A stretch of 58,455 bases of DNA from an uncultured Clostridia bacterium (GCA_944381155.1 CALWKA010000007.1:1-58455), one strand, 5' to 3'. Positions 34,403-43,070 are shown, counted from the stretch's first letter. Numbers and translations are program-made. Notes: generated by a model not told the origin, from the letters alone.

Positions 34403-35597
34403 TTTTTACCTCATAATATATTTTTTCTAATTGCTCCGCAGTATACAATACAGGAACTGGATATAATGGATTGGCTTCTTTCTCTGCCGTAATTGCCAGA
34501 TACGGAACATCTTCTCCCTTAATCTCTGGAATAGAACTGCCAATATCCATAGATTTATTTAAATCTTCAATCTTTTCAATGAAAATCTTTGCTCCTTCTT
34601 CAATTGAAGTGTTTGAATCAAACAAGTTTGCATACACACCCATTTCCCAAAGTTTTTTGTATATTGCTCGTCCATATTTTTTCAATACATAAGGCAAAAT
34701 TATGGCATTTGCTAATCCGTGTGGTATATTATATTTCCCGCCCAACGAATGCGCGATTGCGTGTACATATCCTACATAAGATTTTGTAAATGCCAATCCC
34801 GCTTTGAACGCTGCTTTCAACATATTGTCGCGAACTTCTAGATTGCTACCATCTTCATACGCTGAATACAAATTTTCAAACACCAATTTCACCGCTTCCA
34901 ATGCGTTTTGCCTAGTGTCTTTCGTGGTGCTACGCCCGATATATGCTTCTATTGCGTGAGTGAGCGCGTCCATACCCGTTGTCGCTGTGACGAATTTTGG
35001 AAGCCCAATTGTCAAACTAGCATCCAACATAGCATAACTCGGAATTAATGGGAAGTCATTTATTGCATATTTGTGCCTAGTTTCACTATCTGTGATCACC
35101 GCTGCAAGTGTGGTTTCGCTACCCGTGCCAGCTGTGGTAGGGACTGCGATTAATAGCGGAATTTTCTTGCCCACTTTCAAAATTCCTTTCATTTTGCCGA
35201 GCGTCTTTTTTGGTCGTGCCACGCGCGCGCCAGTGGCTTTTGCGCAATCCATAGCTGATCCACCACCAAATGCGATAATCGCGTTGCAGGCGTTATCTCT
35301 GTATACAGCAAGTGCTTCTTCCACATTCTGTGTGGTAGGATTTGCCACAGTCTTATCATAGATGCTGACTTTCACACCATTTTGCCTCATCTCATCAACT
35401 AAATTATTGTACAAACCTAAATTAGTGAGTCCTGCGTCTGTCACAAACAACACGCTTTTTGTATTATTATCAAGCAATATAGAAATTAATTCATCATTAT
35501 TTGCTAAAATTTGAGGTTCGTGATATGGCAATAATGGAATTGCTATTCTAAAAATCGTTTGAAAAGTTCTGCAATATAATTTTTTAAAAATATTCAC
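34395..35597 (-). CDS. Iron-containing alcohol dehydrogenase
   Basis: 400 residues; group III ADH that interconverts alcohol and aldehyde with NAD(P). NAD motif FGGGSAMDCAKATG (110-123). Metal ligands by homology with FucO: Asp210 and His214 (MDALTHAIE), His279 and His293 (HAIAH, PHGLANA). The start is GTG at 35597 after AAGGAG; an open frame runs 26 codons farther but lacks an SD. It is co-translated with the ALDH. Substrate range cannot be read from sequence. A weak promoter (TTGATT 35679-35674, 18 nt, TATTAA 35655-35650) lies upstream. Confidence 0.93.
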   Translation of the reverse strand: MNIFKKLYCRTFQTIFRIAIPLLPYHEPQILANNDELISILLDNNTKSVLFVTDAGLTNLGLYNNLVDEMRQNGVKVSIYDKTVANPTTQNVEEALAVYRDNACNAIIAFGGGSAMDCAKATGARVARPKKTLGKMKGILKVGKKIPLLIAVPTTAGTGSETTLAAVITDSETRHKYAINDFPLIPSYAMLDASLTIGLPKFVTATTGMDALTHAIEAYIGRSTTKDTRQNALEAVKLVFENLYSAYEDGSNLEVRDNMLKAAFKAGLAFTKSYVGYVHAIAHSLGGKYNIPHGLANAIILPYVLKKYGRAIYKKLWEMGVYANLFDSNTSIEEGAKIFIEKIEDLNKSMDIGSSIPEIKGEDVPYLAITAEKEANPLYPVPVLYTAEQLEKIYYEVKNG

Positions 35598-35811
35598 CTT
35601 TTTCTCCTTAACATCAAAAAATAATAAACAAATGTCTATTATGTTTAGTTTAATACTAATAAAAAAACTAGTCAATCAAAAAAACAAATTTTTGAAAATT
35701 TCTCAAATTTTTCATTCAATTTTGAACATTTAATAATAAATTGTTGAAAAATAAAAAATTTATTTGATTTTAAACAAAAAAATTTAATATTTCAAAACTA
35801 ATAAAATAAAT

Positions 35812-35885
35812 AAAAAGGAACTTTGCAAAATGAAGCGAATCTAAAATGATTCATTTCGAAAACAATCAAAACGCAAAATTCCTTT
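35812..35885 (-). terminator. Long terminator hairpin after thrS
   Basis: Minus strand: AAAGGAATTTTGC pairs with GCAAAGTTCCTTT around an inner GAATC/GATTC stem, then T5. It starts about 95 nt after the thrS stop. The remainder of 35598-35979 shows nothing else. Confidence 0.7.
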
Positions 35886-35979
35886 CAAAATATTATTCAA
35901 AAATAACTAATTGATCTCTATTTTTATATAACTATTTAATTAATCTTTTGATACATATTCTCATTAATTTTCTATATAA

Positions 35980-37722
35980 TTATAATGCCTTATTTTCGAT
36001 TTCTTTCAATAAGATATTTTCAAATTCTTCATAGGTATAACTAACTGTATCTTTACTCCCGCGTCTACGAACTGAAACTAAATTTTCATTCATCTCTTTA
36101 TCTCCTAGCACTAATATGAATGGAGATTTTTCTATCACGGCAGAACGAATCTTCTTGCCTACCGATTCATTTGAAAAGTCCTTTTCTACACGAATCTTTT
36201 TCTTACTCAATTTTTCCGCCACCGAATTAGCATATTCAATATTATGCTCATTCACTGTCAATATTTTCACTTGAACAGGGCTCAACCACGCAGGCAATAT
36301 CCCTTTTGTTTCTTCCAAAATGAATGCGACAAATCTATCCAATGATCCCAAAATTGCCCTATGGATGACTACCGGACGCACTCTATTGTTATTTTCATCC
36401 ACATATTCCAATTCAAATCTTTCAGGAAGTTGATAGTCTAGCTGAATAGTAGACAGCGTCACATCGTGGCCTAATGCGGTCTTCACTTGAACATCAATTT
36501 TTGGTCCATAGAATGCCGCTTCCCCAACCGCTTCATAGAATGATGCTTTGCGTTTCTTCAAGATATTTCGAAGTGCAGTTTCGCTTTTCTCCCAAAGTGC
36601 GTCATTTGCAAAATACTTTTCTACATTAGTTTTGTCCCTTAATGACAATCTGAAAGTATAATTTTTGAATCCGAAATCTTTGTATACATCCAAAATGAGT
36701 TTAATCACCCCGTCAATCTCTTCTTCTATCTGATCAGGGCGACAGAAAATATGCGAATCATTTTGAGTGAAAGCACGCGCGCGCTCTATTCCGCAAAGCG
36801 AACCGCTTGCTTCGAATCTAAAATCGTTCGCCACTTCTGCCAAGCGCAAAGGCAAATCTCTATATGAATGCATAAAATTTTTGTATATCATCATATGGTG
36901 CGGACAGTTCATTGGACGCAAAACATACGCTTCATCATCGCGCTCCATAACTGGAAACATATCGTCTTTGTAATGTTCCCAATGCCCAGAAGTCTTATAT
37001 AAATTCACATTGCCAAGCGATGGAGTCATAATATGCTGATAACCTAATTCTATCTCCTTATTTATGATATAATCAGATAGTTCCCTGCGGATAATGAAAC
37101 CTTTAGGGAGCCACATAGGAAGCCCCTTGCCCACCAAATCGTTCATCATAAATATGCCTAATTCTTTGCCTAGTTTCCTATGGTCGCGCTCTTTTGCTTC
37201 CGCTTCCAGACGCAAACATTCTTTCAAATCTTCCTTATTAATAAATCCATAAACATATATGCGGGTGAGCATTTTATTCTTTTCACTGCCACGCCAATAC
37301 GCACCGCTGATGCGATTTATTTTGAATGAAAAGCCACGCAAAAATTTTGTGTTTTCGACATGCGGACCACGACATAAATCATAAAAATCATCGCCTGTAT
37401 AATATACTGTAATCTTTTCGTCCGTAGGTAATTCGTTGATCAATTCAATCTTGTATGGTTCGCCTGCAAACATTTCAAACGCTTCTGTCTTGCTGACTTC
37501 TTTTCGGACAAAATCTTCATTATTATTGATGATTGAACGCATCTTTTCTTCAATTTTGTCAAAATCATCTGGCGTAATATTCAAGTTGTCAAAATCATAA
37601 TAAAAGCCATTGTCGATTGCAGGTCCAATTGCCATTTTTGCGTTTGGATAAAATGCTTTGATTGCTTTTGCCAACACATGACTCATACTATGACGGTACA
37701 TATTTTGTTTATCTTCGTTCAT
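35980..37722 (-). CDS. thrS: Threonyl-tRNA synthetase, short form without TGS domain
   Basis: 580 residues from the ATG at 37722 (SD AGGAGG). An open frame runs 63 codons upstream, but that part is the T-box RNA. The protein begins directly with the editing domain: HSMSH (His11, His15) and CRGPH. The class II core has motif 2 (FRFEASG), the zinc Cys in MNCPHHM, and motif 3 (GSLDRF); the anticodon domain is the last 95 residues (VKILTVNEHNIEYA). The N-terminal TGS domain of the usual 640-residue enzyme is missing. Confidence 0.96.
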   Translation of the reverse strand: MNEDKQNMYRHSMSHVLAKAIKAFYPNAKMAIGPAIDNGFYYDFDNLNITPDDFDKIEEKMRSIINNNEDFVRKEVSKTEAFEMFAGEPYKIELINELPTDEKITVYYTGDDFYDLCRGPHVENTKFLRGFSFKINRISGAYWRGSEKNKMLTRIYVYGFINKEDLKECLRLEAEAKERDHRKLGKELGIFMMNDLVGKGLPMWLPKGFIIRRELSDYIINKEIELGYQHIMTPSLGNVNLYKTSGHWEHYKDDMFPVMERDDEAYVLRPMNCPHHMMIYKNFMHSYRDLPLRLAEVANDFRFEASGSLCGIERARAFTQNDSHIFCRPDQIEEEIDGVIKLILDVYKDFGFKNYTFRLSLRDKTNVEKYFANDALWEKSETALRNILKKRKASFYEAVGEAAFYGPKIDVQVKTALGHDVTLSTIQLDYQLPERFELEYVDENNNRVRPVVIHRAILGSLDRFVAFILEETKGILPAWLSPVQVKILTVNEHNIEYANSVAEKLSKKKIRVEKDFSNESVGKKIRSAVIEKSPFILVLGDKEMNENLVSVRRRGSKDTVSYTYEEFENILLKEIENKAL

Positions 37723-37732
37723 ATTCCCTCCT

Positions 37733-37945
37733 AAAAACAAAAAATCCCTAGCATTAGCTTGGGACGATTGAATAACCGCGGTTCCACCCAAATTGGTAAA
37801 ATACCCACTCTTGTATCGAGAATTCACTCGAATTGACCTAATTAGTGGTTTCATTTTATGGTATATTGCGCCAATCTCAGCCAACAGGCACTCTCTGTAA
37901 AAATTGACCATAAAACTACTTGTCTAATCAATAGTCTATTGAATT
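37733..37945 (-). promoter_or_regulatory. T-box riboswitch of thrS
   Basis: Transcribed on the minus strand. Stem I is bounded by TTTTATGGT/ACCATAAAA; the specifier loop has AGTA on the 5' side and GAA followed by ACC (Thr codon, 37849-37847) on the 3' side. The T-box TGGAACCGCGG is at 37786-37776. The terminator stem TCCCAAGC/GCTAGGGA (37764-37745, one A-A mismatch) precedes TTTTTTGTTTTT. Uncharged tRNA-Thr should stabilise the antiterminator and raise thrS expression. Confidence 0.93.
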
Positions 37946-37951
37946 ATTTAT

Positions 37952-37980
37952 ATTTTAGCACACTAAATTTAGATAGTCAA
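37952..37980 (-). promoter_or_regulatory. Promoter of the thrS T-box transcript
   Basis: TTGACT (37980-37975), 17 nt, TAAAAT (37957-37952); start near 37945. Confidence 0.75.
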
Positions 37981-38118
37981 GCATATTTTTTAATAAAATT
38001 TTTGTTGATAAAAGTTGAAAACGAATTTTTTAAATGTAAATGATCAAATCTTTCAATACATTATAAAATTGTTAAACGAGCAACGACCATCTATTAAAGT
38101 TAAGAAAATCAAGATAAA

Positions 38119-38871
38119 CTAATTTTTCATAAATATTTTCAGCCGATTCGTGAATACATTGCTCAAAAAACTGACCGCTTCATAACTATTGTCTCCATTG
38201 ATATAAATGTCTATATAACTAGGACACGAATTCAAAACATTGGTGATAAGTTCGGTTGAATTTTTGCATTCGGCAATTTTCTTTATCTTCTCGTTTTTAT
38301 TTTTCATATTGTAAATGCTGAAATGTTCGCCATCGCAAATGACCTTGACTTTGTATACCAAATTGTCCATCGTGTTGATCAAAAAGCGTATGATATCTAT
38401 GAAAGTGGCAGAATTGAACATCGTCAGATTGTCACTGCTCAACTCGGCTAAATTGTTCCAATGTTTTTTGAGCGGATTTAATCTAAATTCTAGAAAACTA
38501 TCCACGAAAAAAGTTTGATTGAAAATCAATATTTTGCCTAGCGCACTTTCGTCAGTAGACTTATCAAAGAGCGCCAACACCTTGATATAAGCATTGAACG
38601 CAAGCGAATTTGAAAGCGGATTTTTGATTTTTTGTTTTAGATAATTAAGTTTATAAACAGATTCAATATAGTCTATGATAACTTCACGCAATATCATCTC
38701 ACACGGCTCAACAAATTTTTCTTCACAGGCAAACAAAAGATAACTAAAATTATTATCATTGTATCGCGTGATGATCGTTTTACAAAAATCAATTTTTGAT
38801 TGAATATTTGCATACAAAAAATCAATAATCTCTTTGTTGCTCACCTTGGTGGCAAGGGCAAGCTCTCTCAT
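38119..38871 (-). CDS. ytxC: Putative sporulation protein YtxC
   Basis: 250 residues. The call rests on position beside thrS and on the family pattern: a helical N-terminus, 'ILREVIIDYIESVYKL' (about 76-91), and 'DSFLEFRLNPLKKHWNNL' (about 143-160), as in YtxC (typically 'EGFINFRLKDY'). Biochemical role is unknown. Start ATG 38871 has GAGG at 5-6 nt; an upstream frame of 27 more codons has no SD. With gerW it points to a spore-forming ancestry. Confidence 0.75.
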   Translation of the reverse strand: MRELALATKVSNKEIIDFLYANIQSKIDFCKTIITRYNDNNFSYLLFACEEKFVEPCEMILREVIIDYIESVYKLNYLKQKIKNPLSNSLAFNAYIKVLALFDKSTDESALGKILIFNQTFFVDSFLEFRLNPLKKHWNNLAELSSDNLTMFNSATFIDIIRFLINTMDNLVYKVKVICDGEHFSIYNMKNKNEKIKKIAECKNSTELITNVLNSCPSYIDIYINGDNSYEAVSFLSNVFTNRLKIFMKN

Positions 38872-39012
38872 AAATACCTCTAATGTATAATATGCAAAAA
38901 CTTTGATTTTACTCTTAAAAAAAATAGCATATTTTGGTAATTGAACACACATATTTTATTCAAATTCACACAACACACAAACTATATAATATTATGTGAT
39001 AGGAGGTAAATT

Positions 39013-39207
39013 ATGTTTTATTTCTTCTATCGAATAGGCAGATGTGATTGCGTCAGAATTTCGAATCTCTCCCTTCCGCTAACTGCTTTTACTTTGTGTA
39101 GGAATGTTAGGAATAATGGTTGCTATAGATTTTGCCCTAACTCGATAATCTCAACTACGACAAATAGCTCAATCACAAACAATGTCTTTGATAATATTAC
39201 ATTTTAA
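39013..39207 (+). CDS. Small Cys-containing ORF of unknown function
   Basis: 64 residues, not recognised. Support is a perfect AGGAGG 6 nt before the ATG, a TATAAT box about 20 nt before that, and a bidirectional terminator 110 nt after the stop. Cysteines occur at 13, 15, 28, 37 and 41 (RCDCV, CRNVRNN, CYRFC). The C-terminal 20 residues are Ser/Thr/Asn-rich. No signal peptide or full span. It could be a small metal- or redox-linked peptide, or a chance ORF behind a good SD. Confidence 0.45.
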   Translation: MFYFFYRIGRCDCVRISNLSLPLTAFTLCRNVRNNGCYRFCPNSIISTTTNSSITNNVFDNITF

Positions 39208-39315
39208 ATTAATGTCGGTATTATATGTAATAATCACTATAATTAAATTTAAAAATTATCATTTATTAAAAATCTTAATTCTAAATTTGATATAGCGATC
39301 AAATTTGTTAAAACA

Positions 39316-39353
39316 AAAAATCTAACTATGGTTCATCAAATAGTTAGATTTTT
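39316..39353. terminator. Bidirectional terminator
   Basis: Perfect inverted repeat AAAAATCTAACTAT/ATAGTTAGATTTTT with a 10-nt loop. Serves the minus-strand gene ending at 39407 and the plus-strand ORF ending at 39207. Confidence 0.85.
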
Positions 39354-39406
39354 ATTCCAAAAGATATTAAACTATGTTTTTCGTTTTAGATTGATAGAAA
39401 ATTCTA

Positions 39407-40021
39407 TCATTCAGCAACTGGAGTATCTGCTGATTGAGTCGAACTACCCTTTCTATTTTTTAAGAAGAATACAAGAGATAATGCTCCAAATGTAATCAGT
39501 GCTACTTCAACTACGCCAAATACTGATGCGAAAACTATAGCTCCTTTACATGCAAATTCCATTTCCACACCTTCGATATTTACATTAATATTAAAGGCAT
39601 TCACATTGAATACAGGCATACCTTCACCTTTGCCTGCCCATAAAGCATCCCATTCTTTCTTATCCGCTTTTAAAGCTTCAACCATCGCATCATATTCTTC
39701 TTCTGATGAAACACCTTCTGGTATCATAATAAACTTATTTCCATTACGAATTATCCAAATTTCTATTGGTTCTCCATCATTTTCCTGAATAATTGACTGT
39801 TCCATCTTTCTATCATTTAAAATTTTCAAGCTATAACTAATTTCTGTACCTGCTTCTACGCCGAATGTAGAGGTCTCTTCCTCTGTCACAACATGAGTCC
39901 AAGTATATGTCATTCCATAACTGACTGGACGAGCAAGCATTACAATGTAGAATACTAGCCCGACTACCGCCAGTGACAAAAATACAATCATCACTGGCAT
40001 CTTTGATAAAAATTTTTTCAT
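39407..40021 (-). CDS. Two-span membrane protein with external acidic domain
   Basis: 204 residues, not recognised. Span 1 about 9-30 (VMIVFLSLAVVGLVFYIVML), an outside domain about 31-150 rich in Glu/Asp with repeated 'IEIWIIRNGNKFIMIPEG' style strands, span 2 about 157-182, and a short polar tail. It has its own promoter, SD (AGGAGGGAG) and terminator, so it is a monocistronic gene. Start 40021 is set by the SD; a longer frame begins 13 codons upstream. Confidence 0.78.
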   Translation of the reverse strand: MKKFLSKMPVMIVFLSLAVVGLVFYIVMLARPVSYGMTYTWTHVVTEEETSTFGVEAGTEISYSLKILNDRKMEQSIIQENDGEPIEIWIIRNGNKFIMIPEGVSSEEEYDAMVEALKADKKEWDALWAGKGEGMPVFNVNAFNINVNIEGVEMEFACKGAIVFASVFGVVEVALITFGALSLVFFLKNRKGSSTQSADTPVAE

Positions 40022-40051
40022 AAATCTCCCTCCTCTTGATTTATTAATTTT

Positions 40052-40081
40052 ATAATACATTATTTATATAGATAAAGTCAA
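40052..40081 (-). promoter_or_regulatory. Promoter of the two-span membrane protein gene
   Basis: TTGACT (40081-40076), 18 nt, TATTAT (40057-40052). Confidence 0.65.
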
Positions 40082-40102
40082 CAAAAATTAGCATAAAATA
40101 TG

Positions 40103-40127
40103 AAAAATGCCCTCTAGTTGAGAGCAT
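40103..40127 (-). terminator. Terminator after the 86-residue membrane gene
   Basis: Minus-strand ATGCTCT/AGGGCAT (one G-U, 7-nt loop) then TTTTT. Confidence 0.75.
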
Positions 40128-40183
40128 ATAATTTGAATCAATATTGCCAAAGAATAATAAAACTACTAAAACTACAAAGATAA

Positions 40184-40444
40184 TTAATTATAATTGTAGA
40201 AGGTCACATCAATAGGCAAAACCATAATGATCATACCAATAAGGATGAAACTAATACCAGCAATCATCAGCCCAACATAAAAGCGGTCGCTTTTGCTAAC
40301 TTCGTCCGACTTCCTTTTCGCCATAGTGATACGCTTAGCCATAAAGCAAATTGACGCACCAATAATAGCTAATACAACACCTGTAATAACTGTATATCTC
40401 AACAAAAATTCTAATGGACTAACGAATGATAAAAAAGTACTCAT
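40184..40444 (-). CDS. Small two-span membrane protein
   Basis: 86 residues, not recognised: span 1 about 13-35 (LRYTVITGVVLAIIGASICFM), a basic loop (AKRITMAKRKSDEVSKSD) and span 2 about 54-76. The basic loop predicts a cytoplasmic hairpin with both ends outside. SD AGGAGA, own promoter and own terminator. Confidence 0.75.
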   Translation of the reverse strand: MSTFLSFVSPLEFLLRYTVITGVVLAIIGASICFMAKRITMAKRKSDEVSKSDRFYVGLMIAGISFILIGMIIMVLPIDVTFYNYN

Positions 40445-40469
40445 ACATATCTCCTATTCTTATGCGAAT

Positions 40470-40498
40470 ATACTATCACATATTGAACGATTTGTCAA
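40470..40498 (-). promoter_or_regulatory. Promoter of the 86-residue membrane gene
   Basis: TTGACA (40498-40493), 17 nt, TAGTAT (40475-40470). Confidence 0.7.
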
Positions 40499-40506
40499 TA
40501 GCGAAT

Positions 40507-41058
40507 TTATTTTCTTTTGCGTCTAAATATGTGAAAAATTTTATTTGCACTAGTGTACCTAAATGTATAATAAACTTTGTAGCAAAATGAAACGCCCGCA
40601 GTGAGAAGCATAGCAACCAAACCAATATTTGTGATCAGCGGATAATAAAACAAGAATGTAAAGGCAACCAAAGTAAGACATTCAAACAACATATAACAAT
40701 AGTCTACTGCATCCACAAATTCTGGCATAGATTTTTTGAAGAAAACTATTTTGTAAATATACGATGTGATGATCAGCACTATGGTGACAATTGCAAAAGC
40801 GAGATTGATTTCGTCTATCACTGCAAAGAAAATTAAAAGTGTTGAAAATATTAAAATTCCCGCCAATGCGTCTATGATCAAATGTTGCAAACTCGTCTTA
40901 TCTCTAAACAATTCTATCCATATTTTGCATAACAATATGCCCGCTATAATTAAACTCACTGACCATTCAGGCAAATACAAATATGCAAAAATCACTATTG
41001 GCAATAATGCTATTGATATAGCAAATAAAATTTTGTAAAAAATATCATTTCTAGTCAT
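40507..41058 (-). CDS. Multi-span membrane protein of unknown function
   Basis: 183 residues with about six short spans (about 9-28, 32-50, 62-82, 86-105, 121-140, 145-163) and a basic C-terminus (FRRKRK). No motif was recognised. It is divergent from the ABC importer operon, with 211 nt between the starts, and ends only 9 nt above the promoter of the next small gene. SD is weak (GAGGTATGT). Confidence 0.72.
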   Translation of the reverse strand: MTRNDIFYKILFAISIALLPIVIFAYLYLPEWSVSLIIAGILLCKIWIELFRDKTSLQHLIIDALAGILIFSTLLIFFAVIDEINLAFAIVTIVLIITSYIYKIVFFKKSMPEFVDAVDYCYMLFECLTLVAFTFLFYYPLITNIGLVAMLLTAGVSFCYKVYYTFRYTSANKIFHIFRRKRK

Positions 41059-41079
41059 ACATACCTCAAAATCTATTCT

Positions 41080-41108
41080 ATTTTATCAAAAATTATCAAT
41101 ATTTTCAA
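41080..41108 (-). promoter_or_regulatory. Promoter of the 183-residue membrane gene
   Basis: TTGAAA (41108-41103), 17 nt, TAAAAT (41085-41080). Confidence 0.5.
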
Positions 41109-41269
41109 CTATTTTACTATTAAAAATTAGTTTTCATTCAAAAATTTTTATGAATTTGCGCTATTTTTTATTTGCCAATTTTCACTTCTGATAAACAAGA
41201 TTTCATTTATTTCATACAATGAATTATGGAAGGATTAAACCACTATAAATCTTCCTAGAAGGAGAATGA

Positions 41270-42283
41270 ATGAAAAAATTAGCAATTTTATTAGTAATTT
41301 TCGTCGGCGTTTTCTCGATTATGCTCACCGCGTGCGGAAACAAAAAAGACGAAAACAACACCATTCGTATCAGTGAAGTCACTCATTCTATCTTCTATGC
41401 CCCGCTTTATGTGGCGATAAATGAAGGTTATTTTGAAGACGAGGGCTTGGAGATTGAATTGACTAATGCTGGCGGTAGTGATACCGTGATGAGTTCGCTG
41501 ATCTCAAACAGTGCAGATATCGGCTTGATGGGGCCTGAATCGGTCGTTTATGTCCGCAATAATGGTATGACAAACGCCCCTATAATTTTCGCTCAACTAA
41601 CCGCTTGCGATGGATCATTTTTAGTCGGCAGGACGGATGAAGGTGACAATTTCAGTTGGGAAAATCTGAAAGGCAAACATATCATCGGCGGAAGAAAAGG
41701 TGGTATGCCCGCTATGACTCTTCAATATATCCTTGAACAAAAAGGATTGAAACCTGGGGACGAATTGGGTGAAAATGTTGACACAATAATCGACACTTCA
41801 ATTGCTTTTAGTTTGACAGCATCTTCGTTTGTGGCTGGCACGGGCGACTATTGCACAATGTTTGACCCAACTGCAAGTCAATGCGAACTTGACGGCACTG
41901 GCTATATTGTGGCGGCTCTTGGAGATGAAGTGAGCGATATACCATACACAACTTTCGTGGCTACTAGCGATTATCTCAACAAAAATGCTGATAAATTAGA
42001 TAAATTTATGCGCGCACTGAAAAACGGATATGACTATTTGATGGGCGCAACGGATAGTCAAATAATAGATTCGCTGAAACCATCCTTTTCTACCACAAGT
42101 GATGAACTGATTTTGGCGTCTGTGAAAAACTATATACGGATAGGTGCGTATGCAGATAGTTTCGTGCTGAAAGAATCGTCTTGGAACAATATGCTTGACA
42201 TCATAGACAATGCGGGCGAATTGAAAGCACGCGTTGACTGGAACGAGGCTGTAAACACTTCGTTCGCTACAAAAGTAATGTAA
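41270..42283 (+). CDS. ABC importer substrate-binding lipoprotein (SsuA/ThiY/NMT1-like)
   Basis: 337 residues. A lipoprotein signal ends in LTAC with Cys22 as the lipidated residue. The mature part follows the NMT1/THI5-SsuA pattern: ISEVTHSIFYAPLYVAINEG, YFEDEGLEIEL, SDTVMSSLISNSADIGLMGP. Ligands of this group include sulfonates, nitrate-like ions, thiamine or pyrimidine precursors, and riboflavin. No TPP or FMN riboswitch is visible upstream, so substrate is open. First gene of the only plus-strand operon; SD AAGGAG; a hairpin GGAAGG.../...CTTCC lies just before the SD. Confidence 0.9.
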   Translation: MKKLAILLVIFVGVFSIMLTACGNKKDENNTIRISEVTHSIFYAPLYVAINEGYFEDEGLEIELTNAGGSDTVMSSLISNSADIGLMGPESVVYVRNNGMTNAPIIFAQLTACDGSFLVGRTDEGDNFSWENLKGKHIIGGRKGGMPAMTLQYILEQKGLKPGDELGENVDTIIDTSIAFSLTASSFVAGTGDYCTMFDPTASQCELDGTGYIVAALGDEVSDIPYTTFVATSDYLNKNADKLDKFMRALKNGYDYLMGATDSQIIDSLKPSFSTTSDELILASVKNYIRIGAYADSFVLKESSWNNMLDIIDNAGELKARVDWNEAVNTSFATKVM

Positions 42284-42287
42284 AATA

Positions 42288-43070
42288 ATGAACAATATTT
42301 TAGTGGATGTAAAAAATCTGAATTTAATTTATCAGAGCGTGAAATCTGAAACAAAAGCACTAGAAAATATCAGTTTTCAAATCAAAAATCAAGAATTTGT
42401 TTCAATTGTAGGTCCGTCTGGGTGCGGGAAAACTACCATTTTATCCCTTATTTCCGGGCTGATCAAGGCGTCTAGCGGGGAGATAAAAGTTTTGGATAAA
42501 ATTCCAAACCCAAAAGACAATGTGTGCGGATATATGTTCCAACGCGACAATTTGCTTCCTTGGCGAACAATAGAAAAAAATATCTATTTTGGACTTGAAT
42601 TAAAGCGTCAAAAGACTAAAGAGCGAAAAGATTATGCCCTATCTCTTGCTGAAAAATATGGGTTGAAAGATTTTTTGAAAAAACATCCTAGCGAGTTGAG
42701 TGGCGGTATGCGTCAACGCGTATCTCTCATCCGCACATTGAGTTTGAAACCAGAATTGTTGCTACTCGACGAACCTTTTAGCGCGCTTGATTATCAAACG
42801 CGATTGGAACTCTGTGACCATATTTTCCAAATAATAAAATCAGAAAAGAAAACCGCTATTTTAGTCACTCACGACATATATGAGGCTATCAGTATGTCGG
42901 ATAGAATTATTGTGTTGTCCGCGCGTCCAGGCAAAATAAAAGCTATCCACGAAACAGGATTCAAGCCTTCTATTACCCCATTTGATCGACGCAAAACTTC
43001 CAAAGCAAAAAAATTGTTTGATATAATTTGGCAGGAAATACAAAATGAAAAAAGTGATGAAATTTTCTAA
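42288..43070 (+). CDS. ABC importer ATP-binding protein (SsuB/TauB-like)
   Basis: 260 residues, cytoplasmic ATPase. Walker A GPSGCGKTT (about 40-48), Q-loop MFQRDNLLPW, signature LSGGMRQR (about 136-143), Walker B LLLLDEPFSALD (about 157-168), H-loop LVTHDIYEA (His about 198). It starts 4 nt after the binding-protein stop with no SD of its own, so it depends on coupling. Confidence 0.95.
   Translation: MNNILVDVKNLNLIYQSVKSETKALENISFQIKNQEFVSIVGPSGCGKTTILSLISGLIKASSGEIKVLDKIPNPKDNVCGYMFQRDNLLPWRTIEKNIYFGLELKRQKTKERKDYALSLAEKYGLKDFLKKHPSELSGGMRQRVSLIRTLSLKPELLLLDEPFSALDYQTRLELCDHIFQIIKSEKKTAILVTHDIYEAISMSDRIIVLSARPGKIKAIHETGFKPSITPFDRRKTSKAKKLFDIIWQEIQNEKSDEIF

Noticed and set aside
35598..35675. 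Longer start of the iron alcohol dehydrogenase
   Set aside because: No SD before it, hydrophobic AT-rich residues unlike the family, and a clear SD plus GTG at 35597.
37723..37911. N-terminal extension of thrS by 63 codons
   Set aside because: These bases form the T-box stem I, antiterminator and terminator; the SD and the conserved protein start at 37722.
39040..39090. tRNA-like TTCGAATC motif
   Set aside because: The motif occurs alone; no acceptor or anticodon stems can be drawn around it.
41059..41269. TPP or FMN riboswitch before the ABC importer
   Set aside because: None of the conserved core motifs could be found; only a simple hairpin lies before the SD.
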